A stretch of 64,000 nucleotides of DNA, taken from the NCBI GenBank assembly GCA_040544425.1, contig JBEONO010000009.1, positions 62,001-126,000 on the forward strand. The letters run 5' to 3'. How positions within the stretch are numbered: the stretch's first letter is position 1; every line of letters begins with the position of its first letter. The DNA comes from Solimicrobium sp040544425 (GTDB lineage Bacteria > Pseudomonadota > Gammaproteobacteria > Burkholderiales > Burkholderiaceae_D). Made by a program: the position numbers and the translations under genes. The notes beneath the pieces were generated by a model. The model saw nothing but the letters and a program-made list of their open reading frames with translations, was not told the origin of the DNA and did not search any database. Shown piece by piece: positions 18,213-27,833 of the stretch.

Positions 18213-19664
18213 TTGACTGCGGTGGCGAAACGACTTGGGGATGGTGATTATCAGAGTCCGGTTGAAATCAAGGGCGATGACGAGATTCGCAAACTGTCGA
18301 TTGCCTTTGAAAGCATGCGCGACGGCATTGCCAAGCATGAGCAGCAAATACGGCGTCTGGCGTATTGGGATACCTTGACCAATTTGCCGAATCGCGCGCA
18401 ATTTGAGCTGTTGCTCAATGAAGCGATCGCCAGATCGGCCGCTGAAAAATCGACCTGTTTTATGTTGATGATGGATCTGGACCGGTTTAAAAACGTGAAT
18501 GATATTTTGGGTCATCATTTTGGCGATGCGCTGTTGATTGAAGTGGCGCAACCACTCAGTTCGACCGTCGGTGATCGATATCCGGTCGCGCGCCTCGGCG
18601 GCGATGAATTTGCGGTCTTGATTCCCGGTGCCACTGAACTTTCAGCAAAAGAAATTGCCGCGCGTATTCTGGTGTCCCTGGAAACGCCGATCGCACTGGA
18701 AGATCAGAATGTTGATATCGGCGCCGGAGTCGGCATTGCCGGCTATCCGCTGCATGGCAAGGAAGCCGAACTCTTGATGAGCCGCGCCGAGGTGGCGATG
18801 TACAACGCCAAGGTCAGCGGCAATGAAGCGGTAATGTATGACCCGGCGCTGGACAAAACCAGCGAGCAGAATCTGTCCTTGCTCAGCGAATTGCGTCGTG
18901 CCTTGGAGTTGGGTGAATTCAGGATGTTTGTACAACCAAAACTGTCTTTATTTACCGGTGAGTTTATCGGGTTTGAATCACTGGTGCGTTGGCAGCATCC
19001 GGAAAGAGGCATGATTTTTCCGGATAGTTTCATTCCATTTTCAGAAAAAACCGGTTTCATCCGCTCACTGACACGCTGGATGCTGGAGCAGTCGGCGATC
19101 CTTTCCAAGGAACTGACCAGTCACGGAATTACAGCGAAAATTTCAGTCAATATCTCCACGCGCGATTTGCTCGACCAAAATTTACCCAGCATTTTTTCCT
19201 CCCTGTTGGCCAGGTACGGGGTTTCTGCTACCTCGTTTTGTCTGGAAATTACCGAGAGCTCGATCATGGATGATCCGGTCCGCGCATTGGCAACGCTGGA
19301 GAAACTGCATGCGACCGGCGTGGAATTATCGATCGACGATTTTGGTACCGGTTATTCGTCGCTCGCGTATCTGAAACGTCTGCCGGTCGATGAATTGAAA
19401 ATCGATAAATCATTTGTCATCAGTATGGAAAGCGATGCCGACGACGCCAAGATTGTCCGCTCAACGATTGATCTGGGACACAATATGGGATTGCGGGTGG
19501 TGGCCGAGGGAATTGAAACGGAAGTCGCCTGGCAGTTATTGGCCAAGATGGGCTGTGATCAAGGGCAGGGCTATTTTATGAGTCGGCCGATCCCTGCCAC
19601 GCAACTCGTTGGCTGGATCGCACAATGGGTACCGCCTAAAATCCCAGCACGGCTTGAAATCTGA
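18213..19664 (+). CDS. HAMP-GGDEF-EAL output fragment of a split gene
   Basis: This frame continues that of the preceding fragment. The second membrane helix (about 18123-18185) lies before any possible start, and the first start codons are TTG at 18213 and ATG at 18315. It encodes HAMP (ASPLRELTAVAKRLGDGDY), a GGDEF domain with intact RLGGDEF, and an EAL domain with FESLVRW in place of EALVRW and an intact DDFGTGYSSLAYLKRLPVDELKIDKSF. Both c-di-GMP synthesis and hydrolysis motifs are largely preserved. It could be made from an internal start as a soluble protein, or it may be a decaying pseudogene. Its end overlaps the convergent outer membrane gene by 29 bp. Confidence 0.75.
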   Translation: MTAVAKRLGDGDYQSPVEIKGDDEIRKLSIAFESMRDGIAKHEQQIRRLAYWDTLTNLPNRAQFELLLNEAIARSAAEKSTCFMLMMDLDRFKNVNDILGHHFGDALLIEVAQPLSSTVGDRYPVARLGGDEFAVLIPGATELSAKEIAARILVSLETPIALEDQNVDIGAGVGIAGYPLHGKEAELLMSRAEVAMYNAKVSGNEAVMYDPALDKTSEQNLSLLSELRRALELGEFRMFVQPKLSLFTGEFIGFESLVRWQHPERGMIFPDSFIPFSEKTGFIRSLTRWMLEQSAILSKELTSHGITAKISVNISTRDLLDQNLPSIFSSLLARYGVSATSFCLEITESSIMDDPVRALATLEKLHATGVELSIDDFGTGYSSLAYLKRLPVDELKIDKSFVISMESDADDAKIVRSTIDLGHNMGLRVVAEGIETEVAWQLLAKMGCDQGQGYFMSRPIPATQLVGWIAQWVPPKIPARLEI

Positions 19665-20367
19665 ACGTGGTGGCGTGGATATCGTCCCAGACATCAAACA
19701 AGATCGCCGCGTTATAGGCAATCATCTGGTCATCCCCCAAAGCCACTTTTCCAAATAAGGCCGGTCCGATCTGATGCGATTGTTGGTCTTTGGGTGCCCA
19801 ATGATCCCAGCGCCCAAGCTCACCGAACCCCTGCAGGCCGATATCGAACGGCGCCTGGATATGCTGCTTGATTTGCCACTGATAACCCATTTGCATGGGG
19901 TTGGAAAAATTGACGTAGTAACTGCGACGAAACAGCAGATTGAAATTTACTCTGGTCAAACCAAATTCGACTTGCGTTAGCGGTCCAAAGCTAAATTTGT
20001 CGCCAGCTGACCGGTCGTGCTGGAATTCGATTTCAGTATATAGACCCAGGTCGACCAGAGAATCCGAACCGCTTAATAAAAACGTGTTTTGCAGGGAAGA
20101 AGCGTCGTATTTGATCGATTCGCCGCCGCTCTTGGCGTAGCCGAGATACAGTTCGCTGAACCAATAGTCGGTCAGGCCATACCCTAATCCGAGCGTGCTG
20201 GTATCCTCACTGGCTTGCCCTTTCTGGGTGAATGTGCCGATTTTAAAATCAAACTGGCGCAAGCCATTTTCGGCATAGTTGGTCAAGATGCTGTCGCCCG
20301 GGTCGGCCCATGCCAGTTGTGCACACAGCGTCGCAGTCAATCCGGCAAGTAGCAGTGAAGTTTGCAT
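19636..20367 (-). CDS. Predicted outer membrane beta-barrel protein
   Basis: A 243-residue protein from the ATG at 20367. It has a signal peptide (QTSLLLAGLTATLCAQLAWA) followed by amphipathic, aromatic-rich strands (FDFKIGTFTQ, LGLGYGLTDYWFSELYLGYA, VNFNLLFRRSYYVNF) and a terminal Phe (FRFQAVLGF), as expected for a Bam-assembled barrel. The function is not recognised. It begins 31 bp after the response regulator gene on the same strand, so it is probably in the same operon as, or a target of, the two-component system upstream. Confidence 0.7.
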   Translation of the reverse strand: MQTSLLLAGLTATLCAQLAWADPGDSILTNYAENGLRQFDFKIGTFTQKGQASEDTSTLGLGYGLTDYWFSELYLGYAKSGGESIKYDASSLQNTFLLSGSDSLVDLGLYTEIEFQHDRSAGDKFSFGPLTQVEFGLTRVNFNLLFRRSYYVNFSNPMQMGYQWQIKQHIQAPFDIGLQGFGELGRWDHWAPKDQQSHQIGPALFGKVALGDDQMIAYNAAILFDVWDDIHATTFRFQAVLGF

Positions 20368-20398
20368 CGGGCCACCTTTATCGGTCACACCACGTCTT

Positions 20399-21046
20399 CT
20401 AATCAATCAGCTGATTTTTAATTGCATAGTGAGTCAGCTCGGCATTGTTTTTCAATTTCATTTTCAGCAGAACCCGTGAACGGTATTCACTGATGGTTTT
20501 GACCGACAGCGACAATTCCTTGGCAATATCACTGACGGCCTTACCCGATGCGATCAGGGTCATGGTTTGATATTCACGATCGGACAGCGTTTCGTGCAGA
20601 TTGATTTGATGTTCATCGTCGATGTGGTTGGCCAGCTCCTGGGCGACCGAGGCATTGATATATTTCAGGCCCATTGCCACCTGGCGAATGGCGCTGACCA
20701 ATTCTTTCGGGGCGCTTTGTTTGTTCAGATAGCCGGAAGCTCCGGCTTTGAGGGCACGAATCGCATACTGATCTTCGGGGTGCATCGACAGCATGACCAC
20801 CGCGATGGTGGGATGTTCCTTTTTGATTTGCTTCAAGACTTCGATGCCGCTCTTATCTGGTAATGAAATATCAAGCAGCAAAACGTTGAAATCATGTTCG
20901 CGGCATAATTTGATGGTCGTCAAACCGCTTTCCGCTTCACCTTTGACGATGATATCTTTCGTGTCCGCCAGAATCTGTTTCAAACCTTCCCTGACAATTG
21001 CGTGGTCATCTGCAATGATGACTTCAATAATCGTGTGCTCTTTCAT
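20399..21046 (-). CDS. NarL/FixJ-family response regulator
   Basis: A 215-residue regulator. The receiver domain has the acidic pair in VIIADDHAIVREGL, the phosphoacceptor Asp in NVLLLDISLPDKSG (about residue 58) and the switch Lys near LNKQSAPKEL. The C-terminal LuxR-type helix-turn-helix is clear (LSDREYQTMTLIASGKAVSDIAKELSLSVKTISEYRSRV). It lies 40 bp after the kinase gene on the same strand and is its expected partner. Confidence 0.93.
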   Translation of the reverse strand: MKEHTIIEVIIADDHAIVREGLKQILADTKDIIVKGEAESGLTTIKLCREHDFNVLLLDISLPDKSGIEVLKQIKKEHPTIAVVMLSMHPEDQYAIRALKAGASGYLNKQSAPKELVSAIRQVAMGLKYINASVAQELANHIDDEHQINLHETLSDREYQTMTLIASGKAVSDIAKELSLSVKTISEYRSRVLLKMKLKNNAELTHYAIKNQLID

Positions 21047-21086
21047 CCGATTTTTCTCTCTGTACTTTTCTAAAAATTAAAACCAG

Positions 21087-22580
21087 TTACAGCAATGAGA
21101 GTTGATCATTGCTTGGTTCTTCGTGTTCCAACAGCATTGCCTTGCCCTGGTTGATGAGCGGTATTTTAATGGCGATTACACAGCCATTTTCTGGCTGTGA
21201 GTCGATCATAATCGTTCCGCCAATTTCCTTGCATCGTTCAGCCATTCCCAATAGCCCGAACGAATTTGGCTTGCTGTTGTGGTCCGCATTCAGGCCGCAG
21301 CCGTTGTCGGCAATCGTCAGACTGATGCTGGTCCGGGTGTAGACAATCGCCAGGCTGGCATAAGTGGCTTTGGAATGCTTGGCGATATTGGTCAAGGCTT
21401 CCTGCACCATCCTGAAAATTGCTGTGGCATGTTCGGCTGACAGCGAGATGTCCGATTTATTGGTCGAAAACGAGCTGCGAATGTTGTACTGCTTCTCGAA
21501 TTCCTTGATCTGCCAATCCAGCGCCGGGATGATACCCAGATCCAGAACGCTGGGTCGCAAATCGCGCGCGATCCGATGTCCGGCTTCGATAGTGCGATCG
21601 ATCAGGGTGTCGATATACTGGGTTTTTTCGGTCAGCCACGGCTGGTCATCCGGCAAACGATGTTCAAGCGTATGCAGAATCATTTTGATGGCGACCAGGT
21701 TGCCACCCATTTCATCGTGAATTTCGCGGGCAATACGCATGCGCTCCTGCTCTTTGATGCGTTCAATGTGCGCTGACAGCTCGGTCAGGCGCTGGCGGTA
21801 CAGATGCAGTTCCACATCGATTAATTTGCGGGTGGTGATATTGGTGATGATGCCTTCCCAGATCACGCTCAAATCTGCCAGCTGACGCGGAATGGCACGC
21901 AGATGAATCCATTTGATGTCGTTCCATTGTTCTACCCAGATGCGACCTTCCCAGTTCCAGTGGTTCTGCATCTGCGCCGACTCATGCATTGTTTCGTAAT
22001 ACGAGCCGCGATCCTCGGACAGAATCAGCTCAACGAATTTGGACGGGTTGAAGTATAAGGTCTCTGGCATGACGCCCAACGTGCTTTCGCAGTTGGCACT
22101 CAAAAACAGGTAACGCGTTGTGCCATCGGTATTGAGCGAGAACTGCAAAACCACGCCCGGCAGATTGGCAACGATGGCCGAGGCGCGTTCGTCACTTTCA
22201 GAGCTTGCCTCGATGACGCGGTGTTGATAGCTCAAATCTTTACCAACCACTACCAGCACCTGGCGCTCATCTATCGTATCCTGCATGACATGTAATAACA
22301 CGGAGTACTGGGTACCATTTTTGCAGGTGTGGCGGGTGCTGATTGCAACCTTGAGCTGCTTCCCGGCCAGCAAAGGTTCAAGTTGACGTCGCCACTCGGC
22401 TTGCGTAAAGTCACGTGCCAGCTGCCAGGGGCGCATTTGCTGCAGTTCCTGAAAACTGTAATTCAAGCGGTCCTGCGCCATTTGATTGACATTCAGGTAA
22501 GTTGAAGTACTGGCGTCGATCAGGTAAATTTCATTGAAACAGCCTTCAATCACGGTGTTCAGCAAACTGGTTTTTACCAT
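21087..22580 (-). CDS. PAS-domain sensor histidine kinase, NarX/DegS type
   Basis: About 497 residues from the ATG at 22580; the frame is open to a TTG at 22673. No membrane helix is evident, so it is probably cytoplasmic. Two or three PAS-like segments (IEGCFNEIYLIDASTSTYLNV onward; LPGVVLQFSLNTDG onward) precede a HisKA_3 dimerisation domain with IAREIHDEMGGNLVAIK, where His is the phosphorylation site. The HATPase domain shows LTNIAKHSKA and ADNGCGLN. It should phosphorylate the LuxR-type regulator encoded next. The signal is unknown. Confidence 0.88.
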   Translation of the reverse strand: MVKTSLLNTVIEGCFNEIYLIDASTSTYLNVNQMAQDRLNYSFQELQQMRPWQLARDFTQAEWRRQLEPLLAGKQLKVAISTRHTCKNGTQYSVLLHVMQDTIDERQVLVVVGKDLSYQHRVIEASSESDERASAIVANLPGVVLQFSLNTDGTTRYLFLSANCESTLGVMPETLYFNPSKFVELILSEDRGSYYETMHESAQMQNHWNWEGRIWVEQWNDIKWIHLRAIPRQLADLSVIWEGIITNITTRKLIDVELHLYRQRLTELSAHIERIKEQERMRIAREIHDEMGGNLVAIKMILHTLEHRLPDDQPWLTEKTQYIDTLIDRTIEAGHRIARDLRPSVLDLGIIPALDWQIKEFEKQYNIRSSFSTNKSDISLSAEHATAIFRMVQEALTNIAKHSKATYASLAIVYTRTSISLTIADNGCGLNADHNSKPNSFGLLGMAERCKEIGGTIMIDSQPENGCVIAIKIPLINQGKAMLLEHEEPSNDQLSLL

Positions 22581-22741
22581 GGCAGGTCTCGCTTCAATAA
22601 ATGGCGTGAATTCAGGTGCGTCATTGAGGTGGTTAAATGGGTCGATGCAATTAAGCAAATAGAGGGAAGGCAATAAATTAACACACTAATTCAATGCGTT
22701 CTAGCTGGATTGTGCATTTTGCTGAAAAAGGAAACACACTG

Positions 22742-23284
22742 ATGAACACCACGATTGCCGATGAAGATGACGAAGAGCAGGGCAGTGCCATGCTCAAAAT
22801 TCCACCCGGTGCCAAAAATTACATCACGATGGCAGGTTATCAGGCAATGAGGGACGAATTGTTGCAGCTGATTGATGTCGCGCGCCCCGAGGTGGTCCGG
22901 ATTGTCCACTGGGCTGCTTCAAATGGCGATCGCTCTGAAAATGGCGATTACATTTATGGCAAACGCCGCCTGCGCGAAATTGACCGGCGCATCCGCTTTC
23001 TGACCAAACGGCTGGATCTGGCTGAAATCGTCGACCCACGGGTTCATCACGGATCGGATCAGGTGTTTTTTGGCGCGACGGTACGCTATGAGACTCAGAC
23101 CGGGGAAGAACATCAGATCACCATCGTCGGCGTCGACGAATTTGACCCGCTGCGCGGCAAGATCAGCTGGGTCTCGCCGGTTGCACGCGCAATGAACAAA
23201 GCCTTCGAAGGCGATACGATCACATTGCAGACACCATCCGGTATTGATGAAATTACACTGCTCGAAGTGACCTATCCAGCCTGA
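22742..23284 (+). CDS. greB: Transcription elongation factor GreB
   Basis: A 180-residue transcript-cleavage factor that rescues backtracked RNA polymerase. The N-terminal coiled coil holds the tip acidic residues in the region ASNGDRSENGDYIYGKRRLREIDRR. The C-terminal FKBP-like domain follows (VFFGATVRYETQTGEE, ISWVSPVARAMNKAFEGD). The conserved YGKRRLREID stretch separates GreB from GreA. The ATG at 22742 gives a normal length plus a short acidic leader. It stands alone. Confidence 0.92.
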   Translation: MNTTIADEDDEEQGSAMLKIPPGAKNYITMAGYQAMRDELLQLIDVARPEVVRIVHWAASNGDRSENGDYIYGKRRLREIDRRIRFLTKRLDLAEIVDPRVHHGSDQVFFGATVRYETQTGEEHQITIVGVDEFDPLRGKISWVSPVARAMNKAFEGDTITLQTPSGIDEITLLEVTYPA

Positions 23285-23407
23285 GCCTGCTGCAGATCCT
23301 CGACTTGATCCGAGGTTGACCTATCTCAAATTCAACGAACTCAACTGCCATACGATAGAGGTGAGGCGCAACCTGCGCCAGCAACAGCTATCGTAAAGTG
23401 TCAGTGT

Positions 23408-24139
23408 ATGCCCCCAGACAGCCAGCACCCATTGAGCAGTTCAGGCCGCAAGCCAGCCATCGTCGCGACCAGACTGACTAAATGGTTTGGCGAGGGCGAG
23501 ACGAAGAAGGTGTCCGTCAATCAGGTTGAGTTCGTTGCCAATTTTGGCGAGATTCTGTTTATCGTTGGCCCGTCTGGCAGCGGCAAAACCACTTTGCTGA
23601 GCATGATCTCAGGAATATTGCGCCCCAATGAAGGCAAGGTCACCGTTAAAGGTATCGATATCTGGACCCTGAACAGCGATCAGCTAGCCGATTTCAGATT
23701 GCATACGATCGGTTTTGTGTTTCAGGATTTTCATCTGTTTCCGCGCCTGACCAGCGCTGAAAACGTGGCGATACCATTGATCATCAAACAGCAGGACTGG
23801 GAAGAATCCATCGTCGCGGCCAATAAATATCTGGAGATTGTTGGTCTCAAAGACCGTGGTGAACTGCTGCCAGTCAAGCTGTCGGGGGGTGAGCAACAGC
23901 GCGTGGCCATTGCCCGCGCCATCGTTGGCAGCCCTGAGATTTTGATCCTCGACGAACCCACTGCGTCCCTGGATGGAGATACCGGCAAGATGATTATCGC
24001 CTTCGTTAAAGAAAAAGTTCTGAATGAAAACCGTTGCATCGTGATTGTCACCCACGACGCACGCATCAATGAATACGCCGACCGGATCATCCACATGGAA
24101 GATGGGCGCATCAGTGAATCACCAGAGGGGACCGAATGA
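23408..24139 (+). CDS. ABC transporter ATP-binding protein (MacB/LolD type)
   Basis: A 243-residue nucleotide-binding subunit. Walker A GPSGSGKTTL, signature LSGGEQQRVAIARAI, Walker B ILILDEPTASLD and the H-loop VTHDARI are all intact. The nearest families are LolD/MacB/FtsE-type ATPases that partner FtsX-like permeases, which agrees with the permease encoded three genes downstream. It overlaps the next gene by 4 bp (ATGA). It opens a five-gene operon. Confidence 0.93.
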   Translation: MPPDSQHPLSSSGRKPAIVATRLTKWFGEGETKKVSVNQVEFVANFGEILFIVGPSGSGKTTLLSMISGILRPNEGKVTVKGIDIWTLNSDQLADFRLHTIGFVFQDFHLFPRLTSAENVAIPLIIKQQDWEESIVAANKYLEIVGLKDRGELLPVKLSGGEQQRVAIARAIVGSPEILILDEPTASLDGDTGKMIIAFVKEKVLNENRCIVIVTHDARINEYADRIIHMEDGRISESPEGTE

Positions 24140-25221
24140 GAAACAAGATCATTTTTATCGTTGCAATCCTTGGCATAGTGGGTGGCTTGTTGAGCGCATA
24201 TATTTTGACCAGAGAAAAGCCCGTCCAGCCACCGGTCTTCAAGCCGGTCAGCAATCCTTATGAAACGGCAATCTATGCCAACGGCATGATCGAAAGCGAG
24301 CAGGCATCCGGTGAAAATATCAATATCTTTCCTGAAGTCTCTGGTCCGGTCACCCAGATCCTGGTGCGTGAAGGTCAGGCTGTCAACGCCGGAGCGACCT
24401 TAGTGAGGATTGAAGATACGGTGCAGAAGGCCACCTCTGAACAATTGCACAGACAGGCGGACGCCGCACATACTTTGCTGCAGGAATTGAAAGCGCAGCC
24501 ACGCAAGGAAACTCTGGAGCTTGCCAAGGCACAGGTTGATCAGGCCCAGGCCATTTTTGCGACTGCGCACGACCAGTACGAGAAACGTCGGGTGTCGTAT
24601 CAGTTGGACCCGCGTTCGATCAGTCAGGACGCGCTGGATACCGCCAAAGACACCGAGGGTCAAGCGCTGGCCAGCCTGACACTCGCGCAAAAACAATATG
24701 CTCTGACCAAGGCTGGGGCGTGGAGCTACGAGATCGCGACTCAGGAGAAGCAATATCAAAGTGCATTGGAAGCCTATAACGCCGCCAGCGCGCTGCTGCA
24801 AAAATATACGATCAAAGCCCGCTCCGACGGCGTGGTTCTGGCAATCAATGTCGCCGCCGGAAGTTATGTTTCGGCTCAGGGCGCCTATGACAGTTACACT
24901 CAGGGCAGTAACCCGATTGTGGTGATGAGCACGCCACAGCATTATTTGTCGGTGCGCTGTTTTATTGATGAGATTCTGGTGTCCAAATTGCCTGGACCAG
25001 ATCAGATTCGCGCAGAGATGCAACTGCGCGGTACCGATATAAAAATTCCATTGGAGTTCGTGCGCGTGCAGCCATATGTCAGTCCCAAAATTGAACTGTC
25101 GAATCAACGTCAGGAAAAAGTCGATTTAAGGGTATTGCCAGTGGTGTTCCGGTTTGCCACCAAAAATCTGAAGTCGGTCTATCCCGGACAGCAGGTTGAT
25201 GTGTACATAGGAAAAAAATGA
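24136..25221 (+). CDS. HlyD-family membrane fusion protein
   Basis: A 361-residue periplasmic adaptor with an N-terminal anchor (IIFIVAILGIVGGLLSAYIL). The lipoyl half-motifs EVSGPVTQILVREGQAVNAG and IKARSDGVVLAINVAAGSYV flank a long helical hairpin (residues ~95-220). It should join the FtsX-like permease to the outer membrane factor. It overlaps both neighbours by 4 bp, pointing to translational coupling. Confidence 0.9.
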   Translation: MRNKIIFIVAILGIVGGLLSAYILTREKPVQPPVFKPVSNPYETAIYANGMIESEQASGENINIFPEVSGPVTQILVREGQAVNAGATLVRIEDTVQKATSEQLHRQADAAHTLLQELKAQPRKETLELAKAQVDQAQAIFATAHDQYEKRRVSYQLDPRSISQDALDTAKDTEGQALASLTLAQKQYALTKAGAWSYEIATQEKQYQSALEAYNAASALLQKYTIKARSDGVVLAINVAAGSYVSAQGAYDSYTQGSNPIVVMSTPQHYLSVRCFIDEILVSKLPGPDQIRAEMQLRGTDIKIPLEFVRVQPYVSPKIELSNQRQEKVDLRVLPVVFRFATKNLKSVYPGQQVDVYIGKK

Positions 25222-26693
25222 TGCTGGCGCCTGCAAAATATTATTGGCCCACGCTCGTCGCGTCGACACTGTGCCTGTGCTCCTGTGCAGTCGGCCCTGA
25301 TTTTGTGCACCCCGATGCGCCTGCCGTGGATGCTTATGTGAGACCGGCAGCGATGCAAAATTTGGCAGTGGCGCAGCCTGATCAAGCGGCCATACCGGCT
25401 CAGCGCATCCGGGTCGGGGCAACTATCCCGGACGACTGGTGGAGACTGTTTCAGTCGGAGCAGCTTAACCAGGCCGTTCTGGAAGCCCTTGCGCATAACC
25501 CCACGCTCGAGGCGGCAATCGCGACGCTGCGCCAAAGCCAACATAATTTGCAGGCTGGCTATGGCGTGTTTTTCCCGCAAGTGACCTCTGGACTGAGTGG
25601 CATGCGAGAGCGTTCCGCTCCGATTGAACAGGGCTTGCATACAGCGCCCAGTATTTTTAACGTGGTCACATTAAGTGGCAGCATTTCCTACCCCCTGGAT
25701 CTTTTTGGCGGTGAACGACGTCAGGTCGAAGCGTTACTGGCACAGTCGGAGTACCAAAGCTATGTGACCCGGGCGGCTTACCTCACGCTGTCAGCGAATG
25801 TGGTCAATGCCTGCATCGCGCGCGCCGCGTATGCTGCCCAAATCCGCGTCACGGAAGATTTAATCAAACTTGAACAGCAACAGCTTGCTGCGACCGTGGC
25901 TCAAGTCAAGGCAGGAACCTCACCGTATTCAGCGCAATTGACAGTGCGCAGTCTGATCGCTGGCAGTCAGGCCGCGGTAGCACAACTGCAACAGCAAAGG
26001 AGTCAGACAGAAAATCTGCTGGCGACTTTGGCAGGCCGGTTTCCAGAGCAGGCGACAGCGCCGGAAATCGATTTGGCGCGGCTGGTGCTACCCACAGAGC
26101 TGCCTCTCAGCCTGCCGTCCGAGCTGGTGCATCAACGTCCCGATATCCTGCAATCCGAAGCCCAATTGCATGTAGCCAGTGCCAACGTTGGCGTTGCCAG
26201 CGCGGCGATGTATCCCAGTATCAGCCTGACCGGCACAGCAGGGCAGACCGGAACCAGCCTAGGTAATCTGGGCGGGGAGAACGGACGGTTCTGGAGTATT
26301 GGTCCATCGATTTCGATTCCGATTTTCCGTGGCGGCAGCTTATGGTATGCGCGTGAAGCAGCGCGCGACGCGTATCAGGCTGCCGCGGCGAACTACCGTC
26401 AGACGGTCTTGACTGCCTTTGCCCAGGTCGCAACGGTATTGCAGGCATTGGAACATGATGCCGAGGCTCTGACGGCACAAACTGAGTCGCGCAGCAATGC
26501 ACAACAGGCATTGCATCTGACGCAAGTCAACTACCAGACCGGCCTCGCCTCCTATCTGGAGGTGATTAGTGCCGACGTACAATTTCATCAGGCTGACATT
26601 GCCTATATTCAGACAGTGGCGCAGCGTCATCAGGATACCGTGGCATTGTTTGTGGCACTGGGTGGCGGCTGGTGGAATGGGACGGCGCTATGA
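25218..26693 (+). CDS. NodT-family outer membrane lipoprotein (TolC-like)
   Basis: A 491-residue outer membrane factor. The lipoprotein signal ends in CLCSC (lipid-bearing Cys at about residue 23, followed by AVGPDFVHP, the common NodT start). The two pseudo-repeats end with ATVLQALEHDAEALTAQTESR and SYLEVISADVQFHQADIAYIQT. It is the exit channel of the ABC-type tripartite system. It is a second NodT protein in this window, unrelated in position to that of the Emr operon. Confidence 0.92.
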   Translation: MMLAPAKYYWPTLVASTLCLCSCAVGPDFVHPDAPAVDAYVRPAAMQNLAVAQPDQAAIPAQRIRVGATIPDDWWRLFQSEQLNQAVLEALAHNPTLEAAIATLRQSQHNLQAGYGVFFPQVTSGLSGMRERSAPIEQGLHTAPSIFNVVTLSGSISYPLDLFGGERRQVEALLAQSEYQSYVTRAAYLTLSANVVNACIARAAYAAQIRVTEDLIKLEQQQLAATVAQVKAGTSPYSAQLTVRSLIAGSQAAVAQLQQQRSQTENLLATLAGRFPEQATAPEIDLARLVLPTELPLSLPSELVHQRPDILQSEAQLHVASANVGVASAAMYPSISLTGTAGQTGTSLGNLGGENGRFWSIGPSISIPIFRGGSLWYAREAARDAYQAAAANYRQTVLTAFAQVATVLQALEHDAEALTAQTESRSNAQQALHLTQVNYQTGLASYLEVISADVQFHQADIAYIQTVAQRHQDTVALFVALGGGWWNGTAL

Positions 26694-27832
26694 GACACTC
26701 CGGAATTTTTCTGATCGGTTTCAAGTTACTGGTGAACGACAAGCCGAAGTTCAGTGCATTGCTGATCGGGATCACCTTCGCGGTATTTTTAATGGTGCAA
26801 ATGCTGGCAATGTTTTCCGGCATTCTGAATCGTGCCCATTCGACCGTGACTAATATTTCAGCAAAAATCTGGATCATGGATCCTGCGGTGACCACGCCAA
26901 CCAGCTCGGTACCTTTGCCACCTTATTTACTGGATGCCGTGCGCAGCTTCGATGGCGTCAAATATGCAGTGCCACTGTTTGTCGGGGGCGCGCAGCTCAA
27001 ACTTGACAGCGGTACGATACAGTCGGTGAACGTGATCGGTCTCGACGACAACAGTCTGTTCGGGCGTCCTGATCTGGAGCAGGGAAATATCAAGGATATT
27101 TTCGCCGATAACTCCTTCATCGTCGTCAATGATGTTGAATTCATCAAGCTGCAAAATCCCAAAATCGGCACCGTCTTTGAACTGAACGATCATCGTGGCG
27201 TGATTGTCGGGATTGCCCGGGTCCATGCTAACGGACTAAATGGCATTCCGACTTTGTACACGACCTACAGCCGGGCGATTCAATATATTCCATCGACACG
27301 CTTTACCATGTCTTACGTCTTGGCAGAAGCAAAAACCGCAGCGGATATTCCGGCCATCAAAGCGCTGGTTGCCAAATATGGCTACGTGGCGCGCACCGAT
27401 CAAGATTTCAATCAATACATCTCGGACTATTACACCTACAAGACCGGCGTGGGAACCAATATTTTGCTGATGACCGTGATCAGTTTTATTGTCGGCTTAT
27501 CGATTTCCGGACAAACCTTTTATACCTTCATTATTGAAAACCTGGATAAGTTTGGGGCCTTGAAAGCCATCGGTACCAGGGGGCGCGATCTGGTTTACAT
27601 GATTCTGTTTATGGCGACCTTTACGGCTTTGACCGGCTACGGTCTGGGAATCGGATTGGTCACGCTGGTGATCACGATTGCCCGCTACAAAATCCCTAAT
27701 TACGCTGCGATGATTACTTTTAACACCCTCGGATTTGCGTTTGTCATGGTCTTGATCATCGCCGGGGTTTCCAGTTATGTGGGAGTGCGCAAAGTGCTGC
27801 AAATTGAGCCGTTTGATATTTTTAGGAGCTGA
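26690..27832 (+). CDS. FtsX/MacB-like ABC transporter permease
   Basis: A 380-residue permease with one N-terminal helix, a large periplasmic domain (residues ~45-255) and three C-terminal helices (NILLMTVISFIVGLSISGQTFYTFI, DLVYMILFMATFTALTGYGLGIG, FAFVMVLIIAGVSSYVGVRKVL). This is the MacB/FtsX layout, mechanotransmission rather than classical import. The C-terminal VRKVLQIEPFDIFR is a family signature. The start ATG at 26690 overlaps the stop of the preceding gene. With the three upstream genes it forms a complete tripartite ABC efflux system. Confidence 0.9.
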   Translation: MRHSGIFLIGFKLLVNDKPKFSALLIGITFAVFLMVQMLAMFSGILNRAHSTVTNISAKIWIMDPAVTTPTSSVPLPPYLLDAVRSFDGVKYAVPLFVGGAQLKLDSGTIQSVNVIGLDDNSLFGRPDLEQGNIKDIFADNSFIVVNDVEFIKLQNPKIGTVFELNDHRGVIVGIARVHANGLNGIPTLYTTYSRAIQYIPSTRFTMSYVLAEAKTAADIPAIKALVAKYGYVARTDQDFNQYISDYYTYKTGVGTNILLMTVISFIVGLSISGQTFYTFIIENLDKFGALKAIGTRGRDLVYMILFMATFTALTGYGLGIGLVTLVITIARYKIPNYAAMITFNTLGFAFVMVLIIAGVSSYVGVRKVLQIEPFDIFRS

Positions 27833-27833
27833 C

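Noticed and set aside
15444..19664. Possible stop-codon recoding (selenocysteine or readthrough)
   Set aside because: The two in-frame stops are different codons (TGA and TAA), there is no SECIS-like context that I can see, and simple point mutations explain both.
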